A stretch of 64,000 nucleotides of DNA, taken from Lachnospiraceae bacterium. GTDB lineage: Bacteria > Bacillota > Clostridia > Lachnospirales > Lachnospiraceae. Where the stretch lies: positions 1-64,000 of the forward strand of contig JAILGL010000096.1 in the NCBI GenBank assembly GCA_024696825.1, written 5' to 3'. Shown piece by piece: positions 40,628 to 51,858 of this stretch. The stretch's first letter is position 1. Each line of letters opens with the position of its first letter. A model generated the notes under the pieces. It was not told where the DNA came from. It saw nothing but the letters and a program-made list of their open reading frames with translations, and did not search any database. The translations under genes were made by a program, and so were the position numbers.

Positions 40628-41560
40628 TTATTTCTGATCCTTAACTGTCTCTACAAGACTCTGAAGAGTACCTGCTGTAGCTGCTATATTAGATGGAACG
40701 ATTATCTTGGTAGCCTTTCCATCAGCAGCCTTTGTAAATGCTTCGAGACTTCTAAGCTCTAACACTTCCTTGCTTGGGTTAGATTCATTTAACATCATGA
40801 TACCCTCAGCAGTAGCCTTCTGAACCTCTCTAATTGCCTGAGCTCTACCTTCTGCTTCACGAATCATAGCTTCTCTGTTAGCCTCAGCTCTAAGAATCTG
40901 AGCCTGCTTCTCTGCCTCAGCGTCAAGGATTGCAGCCTGCTTCTTACCTTCTGCAACAAGAATCTGTGACTGCTTCTCACCTTCTGAACGAAGGACAGCC
41001 TCTCTCTTCTCTCTTTCAGCCTTCATCTGCTTCTCCATGGCATCTCTAATAGGTGCAGGTGGCATAATGTTCTTAAGCTCAACTCTGTTAACCTTAATTC
41101 CCCAAGGGTCTGTAGCTTCATCTAGAGAAGTACGCATCTTAGTATTAATAAGCTCTCTTGAAGTAAGAGTCTGATCAAGTTCAAGATCACCAATAATATT
41201 TCTGAGGGTTGTGGCTGTAAGATTCTCGATAGCATTTATCGGATGATCTACGCCATAAGTATAGAGCTTTGGATCTGTTATCTGGAAAAAGATAAGTGTA
41301 TCAATCTGCATGGTAACATTATCCTTTGTAATAACCGGCTGTGGTGGGAAGTCTAAAACCTGTTCCTTTAAAGTCACCTTGTTGGCAACCTTATCGATAA
41401 ACGGAATCATAAAGTGAAGACCTACATCCCATGTTGCCTGATAAGCTCCGATTCTTTCAACAATATAACTCTTAGCCTGTGGTACAATACGTACACAGGA
41501 AGCAATTATAGCAATAATAACTACAACTAAAAATACAATTAAATATGATGCTCCTTCCAT
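40628..41560 (-). CDS. SPFH/Band 7 (stomatin/prohibitin-like) protein
   Basis: VPQAKSYIVERIGAYQATWDVGLHFMIPFIDKVA; coiled-coil AEGKKQAAILDAEAEKQAQ. Confidence 0.9.
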   Translation of the reverse strand: MEGASYLIVFLVVVIIAIIASCVRIVPQAKSYIVERIGAYQATWDVGLHFMIPFIDKVANKVTLKEQVLDFPPQPVITKDNVTMQIDTLIFFQITDPKLYTYGVDHPINAIENLTATTLRNIIGDLELDQTLTSRELINTKMRTSLDEATDPWGIKVNRVELKNIMPPAPIRDAMEKQMKAEREKREAVLRSEGEKQSQILVAEGKKQAAILDAEAEKQAQILRAEANREAMIREAEGRAQAIREVQKATAEGIMMLNESNPSKEVLELRSLEAFTKAADGKATKIIVPSNIAATAGTLQSLVETVKDQK

Positions 41561-41651
41561 CGTTACATCCTCCTATTTTTTAATAAATTTTTATATATAA
41601 TTCTCTTAAAAATATTTTTTAAGAACTATAGTCAAATGCATAAACAGTTAA

Positions 41652-42080
41652 TTATTTATCCAAACTAACTATAGCCTTAACGCCCTCAATTCTTATAATC
41701 TTTACGATATTTCCTTTTTCGATATTAGAGCCATCCTCAGAACGGGCAGTCCACTCAACTCCCGCTATTTTAATGGCGCCTGTTTCCTCAATGTTATCAA
41801 TATCTTCTATAACCTTTGCAGTCTTACCAACATGACTGTTAGCATTAGTCTGCTCTCTGCTGTTGTTAAAATATTTTACAGCCACAGGCCTTGTAAAGAT
41901 TAACAAAATAATAGAAACCACAAGACCGATAAGTATCTGCAGCCATACAGGGGCGCCAAGTAAAGCTGCCACAAAAGCAACCAGACATCCGCCACCAAAC
42001 CAGATACAAATCAGGCTTGTACTAATAATATCAATAACAGCTAAAACTGCAAAAGCAATCAGCCAATAAAATGCGTGCAT
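41652..42080 (-). CDS. NfeD-like membrane protein
   Basis: TM helices plus OB-fold-like C-terminus GKTAKVIEDIDNIEETGAIKIAGVEWTARSEDG; start moved to the ATG after GGAGG. Confidence 0.85.
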   Translation of the reverse strand: MHAFYWLIAFAVLAVIDIISTSLICIWFGGGCLVAFVAALLGAPVWLQILIGLVVSIILLIFTRPVAVKYFNNSREQTNANSHVGKTAKVIEDIDNIEETGAIKIAGVEWTARSEDGSNIEKGNIVKIIRIEGVKAIVSLDK

Positions 42081-42105
42081 AATAACACCTCCAAAAATAA
42101 GGTTT

Positions 42106-42204
42106 ATGTGTAGTGACAATATTTGCTATGCAAATATTGCGGAATAGGGTTCGCTATGTGTGGTGACAATATTTGCTACGCAAATATTGCAGAGTAAGGC
42201 TCAT
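42106..42204. repeat. Two tandem ~50-bp units, each with a 23-bp palindrome CAATATTTGC-TAY-GCAAATATTG
   Basis: Copies at ~42106-42155 and ~42156-42204; palindromes start at 42119 and 42169 region, period 50 bp. Confidence 0.85.
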
Positions 42205-42228
42205 AATGATTCAACAAATTAAACAGCC

Positions 42229-43239
42229 TTACTTGTATCCATTAGGGTTCTGTGACTGCCATCTCCAGGAATCCTCACACATCTTCTTTAAGTCCCTCTT
42301 AGCTTCCCAATGAAGCTCTTCTCTTGCCTTCTTAGGATCTGCATAGCACTCATCTATATCTCCGGCTCTTCTTGGAGCAATCTTGTATGGAAGCTCCTTA
42401 CCACAAGCCTTTTCAAAAGCATGGATAACATCTAAAACGCTATATCCGATTCCTGTTCCAAGGTTATAGGTAACAAGTCCAGGGTTTTCTGAAAGCTTCT
42501 TAAGAGCTGCTGTATGGCCTTCCGCAAGGTCCATAACATGGATATAATCTCTAACTCCTGTTCCGTCAGGTGTATCATAATCATTACCAAATACATTGAT
42601 ACACTCAAGCTTTCCTGCAGCAACCTTTGCAACGTAAGGTACAAGGTTGTTTGGAATACCATTAGGATCTTCACCCATAAGACCACTTTCGTGTGCTCCG
42701 ATAGGATTAAAATATCTTAAAAGAGCTATATTAAAGCTGTTATCTGCTGTATAAATATCTCTAAGCATATCCTCGATAATAAGCTTTGTACGACCATAAG
42801 GATTAGATACTGAAAGAGGAAAATCCTCTCTAATAGGCACTGACTCAGGCTTTCCATAAACTGTTGCAGATGAAGAAAATACAAGATTTCTTACACCATG
42901 CTTCTTCATGGATTTAAGCAAATTAAGTGTACTCTTAAGGTTATTATCAAAATAAGTAAGAGGAATCTCCCAAGACTCTCCTACTGCCTTAAGTCCTGCA
43001 AAATGAATAACGCTCTCGATATCTTCTGCATCAAAGATTTCATCCAGAGCCTTTTCATCTAACATATCCACCTTATAAAACTTAGGTAAAACACCTGTAA
43101 TCTCTTTAACCCTGTTAAGAGATTCTTCGCTTGAATTACAAAGATTATCAACCACAACTACATCATAGCCTGAATTGATAAGTTCTACTGTAGTATGACT
43201 TCCTATAAATCCGGCACCACCGGTAACTAAAACTCTCAT
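42229..43239 (-). CDS. galE: UDP-glucose 4-epimerase
   Basis: MRVLVTGGAGFIGSHTTVELI, SSSATVYG, YGRTK; start at the ATG after GGAGGGTTATC. Confidence 0.96.
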   Translation of the reverse strand: MRVLVTGGAGFIGSHTTVELINSGYDVVVVDNLCNSSEESLNRVKEITGVLPKFYKVDMLDEKALDEIFDAEDIESVIHFAGLKAVGESWEIPLTYFDNNLKSTLNLLKSMKKHGVRNLVFSSSATVYGKPESVPIREDFPLSVSNPYGRTKLIIEDMLRDIYTADNSFNIALLRYFNPIGAHESGLMGEDPNGIPNNLVPYVAKVAAGKLECINVFGNDYDTPDGTGVRDYIHVMDLAEGHTAALKKLSENPGLVTYNLGTGIGYSVLDVIHAFEKACGKELPYKIAPRRAGDIDECYADPKKAREELHWEAKRDLKKMCEDSWRWQSQNPNGYK

Positions 43240-43318
43240 GATAACCCTCCACTTCTTCATAATATGTATAGATAGTAACAATTATATATATAATCCGCTG
43301 ATAAGTCAAGAAAACACG

Positions 43319-45076
43319 CTATTTCTCCTTGGTCCAATCAATCTCTTTTAAGTTATATTTTTCAAGTAATTCTTTCTTGATATAAACCTTTTTAGCTGCA
43401 GCTACTGTAGGATATTCCTGATAATACTTATAGACCTTGGCACCCTTAAGCACCTGTATACAGGCGTATTCAGGCTCTGTATCTGAGTCTGCATCATCTT
43501 TAGAATCCTTTAATCCTGCCTTTTTAATTATCTGATTATAATCAAAATCACCAATTACTATATCAGGATAACCCATACGCGCCCATTCTTTATAGTTTTT
43601 AAGCCTGTCTTCATTTGATGGATACTTGTTAATAGAGTATAAAACCCAATTTTTACCATCATAAAACCTATAAAAATTATCTGCCTCAGGTAAAAGTGCT
43701 GCTACCACAGGAAGATTTGATGAGGATATCTTAAAATCCCCTTCCTCCTTAGAACCTTCATCTGCAGTTGCAGGAGCATAGAGAATACTTAATTCTTCCA
43801 GCTGGTTTTCTTTTATATAATTACTAAATTCCACACCTGAACTATAATTTCTCTTAACCTCTAAGACTGAAGAATATACAGTCCATGAAATAGGAATCAT
43901 AAGAGAAAGAATAAGAATAAGCCTTACCAAAAATGTAAGATCCAGTTCATCCTCAGAACTATTTTTAGATTTTAGGGGACCTGTAACCTTACCCGTAGTA
44001 TTTTTAAAGGTAAGCCTTTTATTTCCCACCATTTTTACTCTGTCCTCACATATCCATAACCAAAAGAGAACAAATGAAGCGACAATCACCAGGTGATGGG
44101 CATAAAAATATATTAACCCTGCACATACTGACATTAAGGAATATGGGATAATAAACTCAAATAGACTCTTTTTATATTTCTTAATTCTTGAAATAAGTAT
44201 CATTAAAACCACGCCCATTGCTGCCATCATAAAATTATTAAAATTAAGCAATGTTACACTTCCAATACTTTTATCATCTGTTAAAACTGAAGTAAGAATA
44301 CAGTCCGGTATAGCTACAAAAAGCATATATAAAAGCTTTGCTATGAATGGACTTTTTTCCTCTGACATCTGAACAGCAACATTTTTTACAGGTATAAGCC
44401 GAGCAGCGATAAATACTGCCATTATAAGGAGCGCAGAAAACGCCGGAATATACTTTTTTAACTTAGAAAAAATGTTATTAAAAGACCTTCCATTTTTCAC
44501 AATTATCTCATATAACCACACTACAGTCAGACCAAACATAAGTATTAGCCCATAGGCACTGGTAGCGCAGATAAGCATTATTACAAGAACTGTTCTAACC
44601 GGTCTTATATGCTTTTTATTCCAGAGAGTTGCAAGAATCATAAAGCCCATAAATGTTATGGCATAGCCTCTGGATATAACTCCATTTTGGAAAAATAAAA
44701 AGAAATTAAATGGAATAAATATTTTTATAAACCATGGAAAACGTGATTTAAATAATAAGAACCACACTCCTACTCCCATAGGAATTATGGCTGCGATTTT
44801 AAGTCCCACAAGATATGGAACACCTGCTTTTGCAAATATAGAGAGCCACAACCACCAAAGGGATGGATGACATTCGATATGAGGAAGCTTAAAAAGCATC
44901 TCATAGTAAGATGCGTCCCTTGCTATAACCCAGGCTTGCGCTTCATCATACCAAGGCTCGTGAAATATAGAAATTATAGACACAGAAAGGATGTAAACTG
45001 CAAATGTAATCCATAAAATTATCATTTCTTTTTTTGTACCTGAAATAGATTTTTTACTCTTAATCTTTTCTTTCAT
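43319..45076 (-). CDS. Polytopic membrane protein, GT-C glycosyltransferase-like
   Basis: About 10 TMs; EPWYDEAQAWVIARDASYYEMLFKLPHIECHPSLWW acidic first-loop motif. Confidence 0.65.
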   Translation of the reverse strand: MKEKIKSKKSISGTKKEMIILWITFAVYILSVSIISIFHEPWYDEAQAWVIARDASYYEMLFKLPHIECHPSLWWLWLSIFAKAGVPYLVGLKIAAIIPMGVGVWFLLFKSRFPWFIKIFIPFNFFLFFQNGVISRGYAITFMGFMILATLWNKKHIRPVRTVLVIMLICATSAYGLILMFGLTVVWLYEIIVKNGRSFNNIFSKLKKYIPAFSALLIMAVFIAARLIPVKNVAVQMSEEKSPFIAKLLYMLFVAIPDCILTSVLTDDKSIGSVTLLNFNNFMMAAMGVVLMILISRIKKYKKSLFEFIIPYSLMSVCAGLIYFYAHHLVIVASFVLFWLWICEDRVKMVGNKRLTFKNTTGKVTGPLKSKNSSEDELDLTFLVRLILILSLMIPISWTVYSSVLEVKRNYSSGVEFSNYIKENQLEELSILYAPATADEGSKEEGDFKISSSNLPVVAALLPEADNFYRFYDGKNWVLYSINKYPSNEDRLKNYKEWARMGYPDIVIGDFDYNQIIKKAGLKDSKDDADSDTEPEYACIQVLKGAKVYKYYQEYPTVAAAKKVYIKKELLEKYNLKEIDWTKEK

Positions 45077-45151
45077 TACAGCTACCTCCTTCCATATTTT
45101 TATTATAAATACGATCAATTATTAACTATTAAACAAATCTAAATATCGATA

Positions 45152-46033
45152 TTACATAACTGTTTTAATGTCCAAATCCAGCTGTTTTTTTAACTCCTCC
45201 ACACCAGAAAATTTCATCTCAGGTCTTATAAATTTTTCAAGAAAAACCTGTATTTTTTTACCATAAATATTCCTGTCAAAATCTATTATATAGGTTTCAA
45301 GATTAACATTAAAATTCCCTACTGTAGGCTTTTTCCCGAGGTTAGTTATTCCCTTATAGAATCTCTCATCTCCCTCTATAAGAACCCTACTTTCATATGC
45401 CCCAAGCTTAGGGATTAATTTACACTCGCAAACCTCCACATTTACAGTTGGAAAACCTATGGTTCTTCCTAATTTTTTACCCTCTATGACCTCTCCCATA
45501 AAATGATATTTATCGCCTAATAATTCATAGGCTTCTTCAATTTTACTATCTGTAATAAGCTCCCTTATATAGGTGCTGCTGATTATTATATTCTTGTATT
45601 TTAACTTGCTAAATACATTTAATTTATAGCCATATTCTTTAGATAATTTTTCAAGTAAATTTACGTCTCCCATTCTCTCTTTTCCAAAGCGAAAATCTTC
45701 CCCTACAGCTACATTTTTTGCATCTAATTTTTCACAAAGAATATCCTTTATAAAATCAGTCGCACTTACATTTTTTATAAGAGAAAAAGGTAGAGAAATA
45801 TAATGCTTTATGCCAAGCTTTTCAGCTAACTTAATCTTCTCTTTTTCAGTATATATAAATTTCTCAGAATCGCCATTACATTCATGCTTAAAGGTAAACA
45901 TTACAGGCTCTAAGTCTTTATTCTCTGTTACATTATTTATAAGTAATCTGTGACCTTTGTGGAGTCCGTCAAACTTACCTATACATACAGAAGTATTATG
46001 TAATTTTATATCCAAATTTTCATATACTTTCAT
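45152..46033 (-). CDS. ribF: Bifunctional riboflavin kinase/FAD synthetase
   Basis: VCIGKFDGLHKGH, GEDFRFGKERMG, GRTIGFPTVNV. Confidence 0.94.
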   Translation of the reverse strand: MKVYENLDIKLHNTSVCIGKFDGLHKGHRLLINNVTENKDLEPVMFTFKHECNGDSEKFIYTEKEKIKLAEKLGIKHYISLPFSLIKNVSATDFIKDILCEKLDAKNVAVGEDFRFGKERMGDVNLLEKLSKEYGYKLNVFSKLKYKNIIISSTYIRELITDSKIEEAYELLGDKYHFMGEVIEGKKLGRTIGFPTVNVEVCECKLIPKLGAYESRVLIEGDERFYKGITNLGKKPTVGNFNVNLETYIIDFDRNIYGKKIQVFLEKFIRPEMKFSGVEELKKQLDLDIKTVM

Positions 46034-46060
46034 GTAAATTTTAAGACTCCTTTCTATTTC

Positions 46061-47074
46061 TTATAAGAACATTTTTACAGGCTTAAGTTCATTCTTTTTT
46101 ACTTCATAAATAGCCTTAAATTCTCCTGAATAATCAGCTACTCTAACCTGCATTTTTTCTTCTAATTTTTCATGAATATTTACTGCTTCATCTTCCATAA
46201 ATATCATATCAAATTTTAATTTATTACCATTTAGAAGAACTTTTTCAAATTCTTTTTTAACACATACCTTTTTAAGCTCTATAAATACATTTTCTACTGG
46301 CATAAATATTCCAAGCTTATTTATTTCTTCAGTTAATTTTTCTTCCGAAAAATCAACCTTTTCAGAAGCTTTATTATCTAAAACCTTCTTAACACTCTCT
46401 TCCACCTCTTTAAGAGTAAGACTATCCTCTATTAAAAAGCTTCCGGACTTAACTCTTTTAAGCTCAGTCATAACAGCAAAGGTATTACATTTTACACCCA
46501 AATCATCTATAAGAGTTCTTATATAGGTTCCTTTAGAGCACTCTACATAAAGAGAAAATTCAGCATTACTCACATCTATGTCACTCACCTTAATGTCATA
46601 TATAGTGACCTTTCTTGCCTTTCTCTCTATCTCCTTACCCTCTCTTGCAAGCTCGTAAAGCTTTTTTCCATCCACCTTTATAGCTGAATACATAGGGGGA
46701 ATCTGTTCTATCTCCCCCTTAAATGAATCCATTACATCCTGAAGATTATTAAGGATTTCAGTCTTTTTATTCTCTATATCACAGTCAGTTTCAGTAACCT
46801 CTCCCGTAATATCAAGGGTATCTGTTCTAATTCCAAGCTTAACCCTTGCTATATAAGCTTTTTTCTTTTCCATAATCAGGTCACATACCTTAGTTGCATT
46901 TCCTATGCATACAGGAAGAACACCCGTAGCCATAGGGTCTAAGGTTCCTGTGTGACCTATCTTTTTTATCTTGAGAATTCCTCTTAGCTTCGCCACCACA
47001 TCGTGAGAAGTAAAGCCCTTCTCTTTATTAATATTAACTATTCCATTAATATTAAATCCATATTTAGAATTCAT
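46061..47074 (-). CDS. truB: tRNA pseudouridine(55) synthase
   Basis: GIVNINKEKGFTSHDVVAKLR, GHTGTLDPMATGVLPVCIG. Confidence 0.95.
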   Translation of the reverse strand: MNSKYGFNINGIVNINKEKGFTSHDVVAKLRGILKIKKIGHTGTLDPMATGVLPVCIGNATKVCDLIMEKKKAYIARVKLGIRTDTLDITGEVTETDCDIENKKTEILNNLQDVMDSFKGEIEQIPPMYSAIKVDGKKLYELAREGKEIERKARKVTIYDIKVSDIDVSNAEFSLYVECSKGTYIRTLIDDLGVKCNTFAVMTELKRVKSGSFLIEDSLTLKEVEESVKKVLDNKASEKVDFSEEKLTEEINKLGIFMPVENVFIELKKVCVKKEFEKVLLNGNKLKFDMIFMEDEAVNIHEKLEEKMQVRVADYSGEFKAIYEVKKNELKPVKMFL

Positions 47075-47146
47075 ATTTTAAAATTCCTATTTCTATAACT
47101 AATATAATTTATTCTTTGAAACTAATAAACTAATCTTTAACAAACC

Positions 47147-48124
47147 TTAAATCTGGCTTTCAAGCTCTGTTAAAAGGTTATTTAGCACATCTCTATGTGA
47201 GCCATACATCTCTACACCTGCAGCTCTTAAGTGTCCGCCACCGCCAAAAAAAACAGCGATTTTACTAACATCTACATAGTCCTTAGATCTAAGAGAAACC
47301 TTATATTCCTTAAATCCTATCTGATGTAAAAGTATGGCAACCTCCACTCCGATAGTAGCTCTAAGCTCTTCAACTATTCCCTCTATATCCTCTGTCTCAG
47401 CCTCATAGAGATTCATCATATCCATGGTTATAGTTGTAAATATACATTTTCTGTCAAAGGTAAACATACTCTCTGTAAGGGCTCTTCCAAGAAGCTGTGA
47501 CTGAGTATAGGTTCTGTTATTAAGGTTAGAATCTATTATCTCCTGGAAATTAATACCTATCTCCATAAGCTCTCCGGCTACAATCATAGTACTCTTCTTA
47601 GTATCAGGGAAGCAAAATCCCCCTGTATCTGTAACTATACCTGTATAAAGAGCCTCTGCAATTTTCTTATCTATATAGTCTTTTTCCATATGATGATAAA
47701 GAAGCTCGCAGGCACTTGAACCATGAGGATCTATTACATTTACATCTCCAAAACCTTCATTACTTACATGATGATCCATAACCACCTTAAGGTCAGCATC
47801 GTCAAAATAAGCTCTTGCATCACCCATTCTGTCAGGTGAACTTAAGTCAAGAGCAAAAAAAATATCAGCCTTCTTATCAGGAAGTGTAGTAGTTATAACA
47901 TCCTCTGCATTCATATAGGAAAATACCTTTGGAACCACTGAAAGATAAGCATACACCTCTAAGTCAGGTCTTACCTTTTCAATATATTTTTTAACTGCCA
48001 CACAGGCACCCACGCAGTCTCCATCAGGTCTTACATGACCTGACATCATTACAACCTTGGCATCCTTCTTTAAATCTAGTATTTCTTTTATATCTATTGT
48101 ATCTGTATTAATACTCTCAAACAT
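47147..48124 (-). CDS. nrnA: DHH-family phosphoesterase (NrnA-like)
   Basis: SGHVRPDGDCVGA, ALDLSSPDRMG, MDHHVSN, GGGGHLRAAGVEM. Confidence 0.9.
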   Translation of the reverse strand: MFESINTDTIDIKEILDLKKDAKVVMMSGHVRPDGDCVGACVAVKKYIEKVRPDLEVYAYLSVVPKVFSYMNAEDVITTTLPDKKADIFFALDLSSPDRMGDARAYFDDADLKVVMDHHVSNEGFGDVNVIDPHGSSACELLYHHMEKDYIDKKIAEALYTGIVTDTGGFCFPDTKKSTMIVAGELMEIGINFQEIIDSNLNNRTYTQSQLLGRALTESMFTFDRKCIFTTITMDMMNLYEAETEDIEGIVEELRATIGVEVAILLHQIGFKEYKVSLRSKDYVDVSKIAVFFGGGGHLRAAGVEMYGSHRDVLNNLLTELESQI

Positions 48125-48511
48125 TTAATCCTCCTGCTCATCTGTGTCATCATGATTTTCTTTTTCGCTGATTTCTCTAAGCTTATCAAATATTTCTGCC
48201 TCATATTCGATAGAATTGTCTATTCTAAAGCTGAGATTCGGTGTAACCCTCATATTCATCTTTTTAGCAAGCATATGCTTAATTCTAGGGGTAGCACTTT
48301 TAAGTCCCTCTATGGTCCTCTCCTTCTCTCTTTCGTCACCTAAAACACTTACATATACAACTGCATTATGAAGATCCGGTGCCACATCCACTGAAGTAAC
48401 ACTGGTCATGGGATGAATTCTTGGATCCTTAATATCTGTAGCAAGAATCATGCTTATCTCTCTTCTTACCTCATCATTTCTTCTTTCGTACTTTACTGTA
48501 CCTTTTCTCAT
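48125..48511 (-). CDS. rbfA: Ribosome-binding factor A
   Basis: RRNDEVRREISMILATDIKDPRI; downstream of infB. Confidence 0.95.
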   Translation of the reverse strand: MRKGTVKYERRNDEVRREISMILATDIKDPRIHPMTSVTSVDVAPDLHNAVVYVSVLGDEREKERTIEGLKSATPRIKHMLAKKMNMRVTPNLSFRIDNSIEYEAEIFDKLREISEKENHDDTDEQED

Positions 48512-48606
48512 AGCGATAATCTCCATTTATTTATTATTTCACAGATAATCCCCTTAAAGCATACTGGAACGCTCCAAGGGGATTAATAGTTACAAATCAA
48601 TATTTA

Positions 48607-51477
48607 TCAGGTTCTTGGTACCTCTACCATCTTATAAGCTTCAATCTGATCTAATTCTGCGAAGTTGTTAAAGCCTTCTACAACGATACCACATTCATAT
48701 CCGGCATTAACCTCCTTAACATCATCCTTAAATCTCTTGAGACTGGAAAGTTCACCTTCAAATATCTGCTCGCCTTCTCTTGATATTCTAAGCTTAGCTC
48801 CTCTTTCAATCTTACCATCAAGTACATAACTACCTGCGATAACACCGATACCTGAAGCCTTGAAGAGCTGACGAACCTCTAAGTGAGCAATTACCTTCTC
48901 CTCAAATATAGGATCAAGCATTCCCTTCATAGCGGACTCAATATCCTCTATAGCATCATAAATAACCTTGTAAAGTCTTACGTCAACCTTTTCTCTATCT
49001 GCAATGTCCTTAGCATTATTATCAGTACGAACATTAAATCCGATGATAATAGCATTAGAAGCACTTGCAAGCTCTACGTCTGATTCGTTAATAGCACCTA
49101 CACCTGCATGGATAACATTTACTGCTACCTCTTCATTAGAAAGCTTTAAGATACTCTGCTTAACAGCCTCAGCTGAACCCTGAACGTCAGCCTTAACGAT
49201 AACGTCAAGCTTCTTAATCTTACCAGCCTGAATCTCTTCAAAGAGACCGTCGAGAGTAATCTTACTCTTGGTATCACCAAGAAGCTTCTCTCTGCTTCTC
49301 TCTACATAAGCTGCTGAAATGTTCTTAGCTTCCTTATCAGAATCTGTAGCTACGAATATCTCACCTGCATCAGGTACGTCATGAAGACCTAAAACCTCAA
49401 CAGGTACACTAGGTGTAGCCTTCTTAACATCTCTTCCCTTATCGTCCTTCATGGCACGAATCTTACCATAAGCCTTACCTACTGCAACATGGTCACCTAC
49501 ATGAAGAGTACCCTTCTGAACAAGGATTGTAGCAACAGGACCACGGCCCTTATCAAGCTGTGCTTCGATAACTACACCACGTGCATTTCTATTAGGATTA
49601 GCCTTAAGCTCTGCCACATCAGCAGTAAGGATAATCATCTCAAGGAGGTTATCAATACCTTCCTTAGTATGAGCTGAAACAGGAACAAATATTGTCTCAC
49701 CGCCCCAGTCTTCAGCAGTAAGTCCGTGTTCAACGAGCTCCTGCTTAACTCTTTCTATATTAGCACTAGGCTTATCAATCTTATTAACAGCAACGATAAT
49801 CTCAACTCCAGCTGCCTTAGCATGGTTAATAGCTTCTACAGTCTGTGGCATAACACCGTCATCTGCTGCTACTACGAGAACAGCGATATCTGTTGCCTCA
49901 GCACCACGCATACGCATAGCTGTAAATGCTTCATGTCCAGGAGTATCTAAGAAGGTAATCTTCTGCTCATTAATCTCTGTCATGTAAGCACCGATATGCT
50001 GTGTGATTCCACCAGCCTCACCCTTAGTAACCTGAGTTTCTCTAATAGCATCAAGAAGTGAAGTTTTACCGTGGTCAACGTGACCCATAACACAGACTAC
50101 AGGAGGACGCTTAACCATATCAGCCTCATCCTCTTCATCTTCCTTAAGAAGCTCTGCAATCTCGTCTACCTTTTCCTCTAATTCTGCTATTGCATTATAC
50201 TCAAGTGCGATTTCTTCTGCTGTTTCAAATGAAATTTCCTGGTTAAGAGTAAATACATTACCCTTAAGGAACTGATCCTTTATAAGCTTTGCTGGAGCAA
50301 GCTTTAACTTGTCAGCAAAATCCTTTATGGATATAACCTCAGGAATCTGAATATTCTTGATTGTATCCTCTGGCTCTTCCTGAACCTTAACCGGCTCTGG
50401 CTTAATGAAAGCACCCTTTCTGTTAGGATCCTTCTTCTTTCTTGTTCTTATGCCATCTGGATATAATGGATCGTAATCAAATCCCCTATCTTTCTTTCTG
50501 TTATATTTCTCCTTACCACCTCTATTATTCTGATCCTTACGCTTGTTCTGATCTCTGTTACCCCTGTTAAATCTTTCCTTAGCATCATTCTTACTATCAA
50601 ATTCAGGAGCAAAACTCTGACCTCTCTCAGTCTTCTTTCTGTTGAAGTTCTGATTCTTGTCAGCATTTCTATTATCTCTTCCGTCTCTATTATCTCTTCC
50701 ATCGTGACTGAATCTTGACTGTCTGTTATCTCTGTCGCCTCTGTCACCTCTGTTAAATCTGTCTTTATTATCTTTATTACCGCCTCTGTTGTCGTTACCC
50801 TTATTAAATCCTCTGTCAGATGAGAAATTCTTCTGCTTACCATCAGGGCGTTTTTTATCTTTTCTATTCTGGTTCTGATTCTGTCTTTTAGCTTTTTCTT
50901 CAGCCTTTCTCTTGGCAATTCTTTCAGCCTGCTCTCTTTCAAGCTTCTCCTTCATGTCATTAATATTACCAATGACTCTTCCCGGAGTAACCTCTTCTTT
51001 TTCCTTAGATTTGGATTTCTTAGGTTTTTCTTCTGTTGTCTTAGCTTCTTTAGACTTTTTAGTTTCTTTAACCTCAGCCTTATCATCTTTATCTTCAGTT
51101 TTCTTAGTAGTTTTAGGGCTCTTACTACTCTTTTCTTTCTTCTCTGAAGCAGCTGTCTCTTCTTTCTTATCCTCTTCAGCCTTTTTAGTAGTTTTCTTTT
51201 TGGATTTTTTCTCTTCAGTCTTAGTCTCGCTATCGTCACTTTTAGCCTTAGTTTTGGACTTCTTATCCTCTGTTGCTGTTATAAATATATCGTATGCATT
51301 AGGCTTTTTAATATTGACCATAAGAAACTTAATAGCTTCATCTTCAATACTACTTTGTACACTTTTAGCCTCAAATCCGTTTTCTTTGAGTAACCTTAAT
51401 ACATGCTTATTTTTAAGCTCCGGTAATACTCCTTGTAAACTTCTTGTGATTTCCATAATCCTTATTTTTGTTGCCAT
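48607..51477 (-). CDS. infB: Translation initiation factor IF-2, with long low-complexity N-terminus
   Basis: [42 protein letters not shown]. Confidence 0.97.
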   Translation of the reverse strand: MATKIRIMEITRSLQGVLPELKNKHVLRLLKENGFEAKSVQSSIEDEAIKFLMVNIKKPNAYDIFITATEDKKSKTKAKSDDSETKTEEKKSKKKTTKKAEEDKKEETAASEKKEKSSKSPKTTKKTEDKDDKAEVKETKKSKEAKTTEEKPKKSKSKEKEEVTPGRVIGNINDMKEKLEREQAERIAKRKAEEKAKRQNQNQNRKDKKRPDGKQKNFSSDRGFNKGNDNRGGNKDNKDRFNRGDRGDRDNRQSRFSHDGRDNRDGRDNRNADKNQNFNRKKTERGQSFAPEFDSKNDAKERFNRGNRDQNKRKDQNNRGGKEKYNRKKDRGFDYDPLYPDGIRTRKKKDPNRKGAFIKPEPVKVQEEPEDTIKNIQIPEVISIKDFADKLKLAPAKLIKDQFLKGNVFTLNQEISFETAEEIALEYNAIAELEEKVDEIAELLKEDEEDEADMVKRPPVVCVMGHVDHGKTSLLDAIRETQVTKGEAGGITQHIGAYMTEINEQKITFLDTPGHEAFTAMRMRGAEATDIAVLVVAADDGVMPQTVEAINHAKAAGVEIIVAVNKIDKPSANIERVKQELVEHGLTAEDWGGETIFVPVSAHTKEGIDNLLEMIILTADVAELKANPNRNARGVVIEAQLDKGRGPVATILVQKGTLHVGDHVAVGKAYGKIRAMKDDKGRDVKKATPSVPVEVLGLHDVPDAGEIFVATDSDKEAKNISAAYVERSREKLLGDTKSKITLDGLFEEIQAGKIKKLDVIVKADVQGSAEAVKQSILKLSNEEVAVNVIHAGVGAINESDVELASASNAIIIGFNVRTDNNAKDIADREKVDVRLYKVIYDAIEDIESAMKGMLDPIFEEKVIAHLEVRQLFKASGIGVIAGSYVLDGKIERGAKLRISREGEQIFEGELSSLKRFKDDVKEVNAGYECGIVVEGFNNFAELDQIEAYKMVEVPRT

Positions 51478-51534
51478 ATACTGTTAAGACCTCCAAATCC
51501 TTAAAAAAACTAAAAACAATTAAATAATTCTCTA

Positions 51535-51834
51535 TCAGAGACTTGCACGAATTAATCCTGCAAACCCCTCATCTGTTACCGCCATAGATGCCCTGAATTC
51601 CTTTCCTATGGCATGACCTAACTCTTCCTTTGTGAGCACCTCTATAAGCTCTACCTCGTAAAAATCACAGGCATTTCTAAACTTCTTTTTAGTATTGTCT
51701 GAAGCATCTGCTGCAACTATTACCAAACAGGCTTTTCCATTTCTTATGCTCTCATGGGTCATTTCCTCTCCTGATATAAGATTCCCTGACCTTTTAGCAA
51801 GTCCGAGAGTTCCTGTAAATTTTTTCTGATTCAC
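51535..51834 (-). CDS. ylxQ: L7Ae-like ribosomal/RNA-binding protein YlxQ
   Basis: LGLAKRSGNLISGEE, LVIVAADASDNTKKKF; position in nusA-infB cluster. Confidence 0.9.
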   Translation of the reverse strand: MNQKKFTGTLGLAKRSGNLISGEEMTHESIRNGKACLVIVAADASDNTKKKFRNACDFYEVELIEVLTKEELGHAIGKEFRASMAVTDEGFAGLIRASL

Positions 51835-51858
51835 TTTAAGCCTCCATAGAACTTACTG

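Noticed and set aside
42106-42204. CRISPR-like repeats near galE
   Set aside because: Only two tandem copies and the between-palindrome sequence is also repeated, so no spacers.
48607-51477. Asp/Arg/Asn-rich repeats in the IF-2 N-terminus as a novel repeat system
   Set aside because: Long, charged, low-complexity N-terminal extensions are common in IF-2 of Firmicutes; not unusual by itself.
50448-51487. ORFs 50448-50942, 50912-51487 and 50952-51239 over infB
   Set aside because: Alternate-frame readings of the low-complexity Lys/Arg/Asp-rich IF-2 N-terminus.
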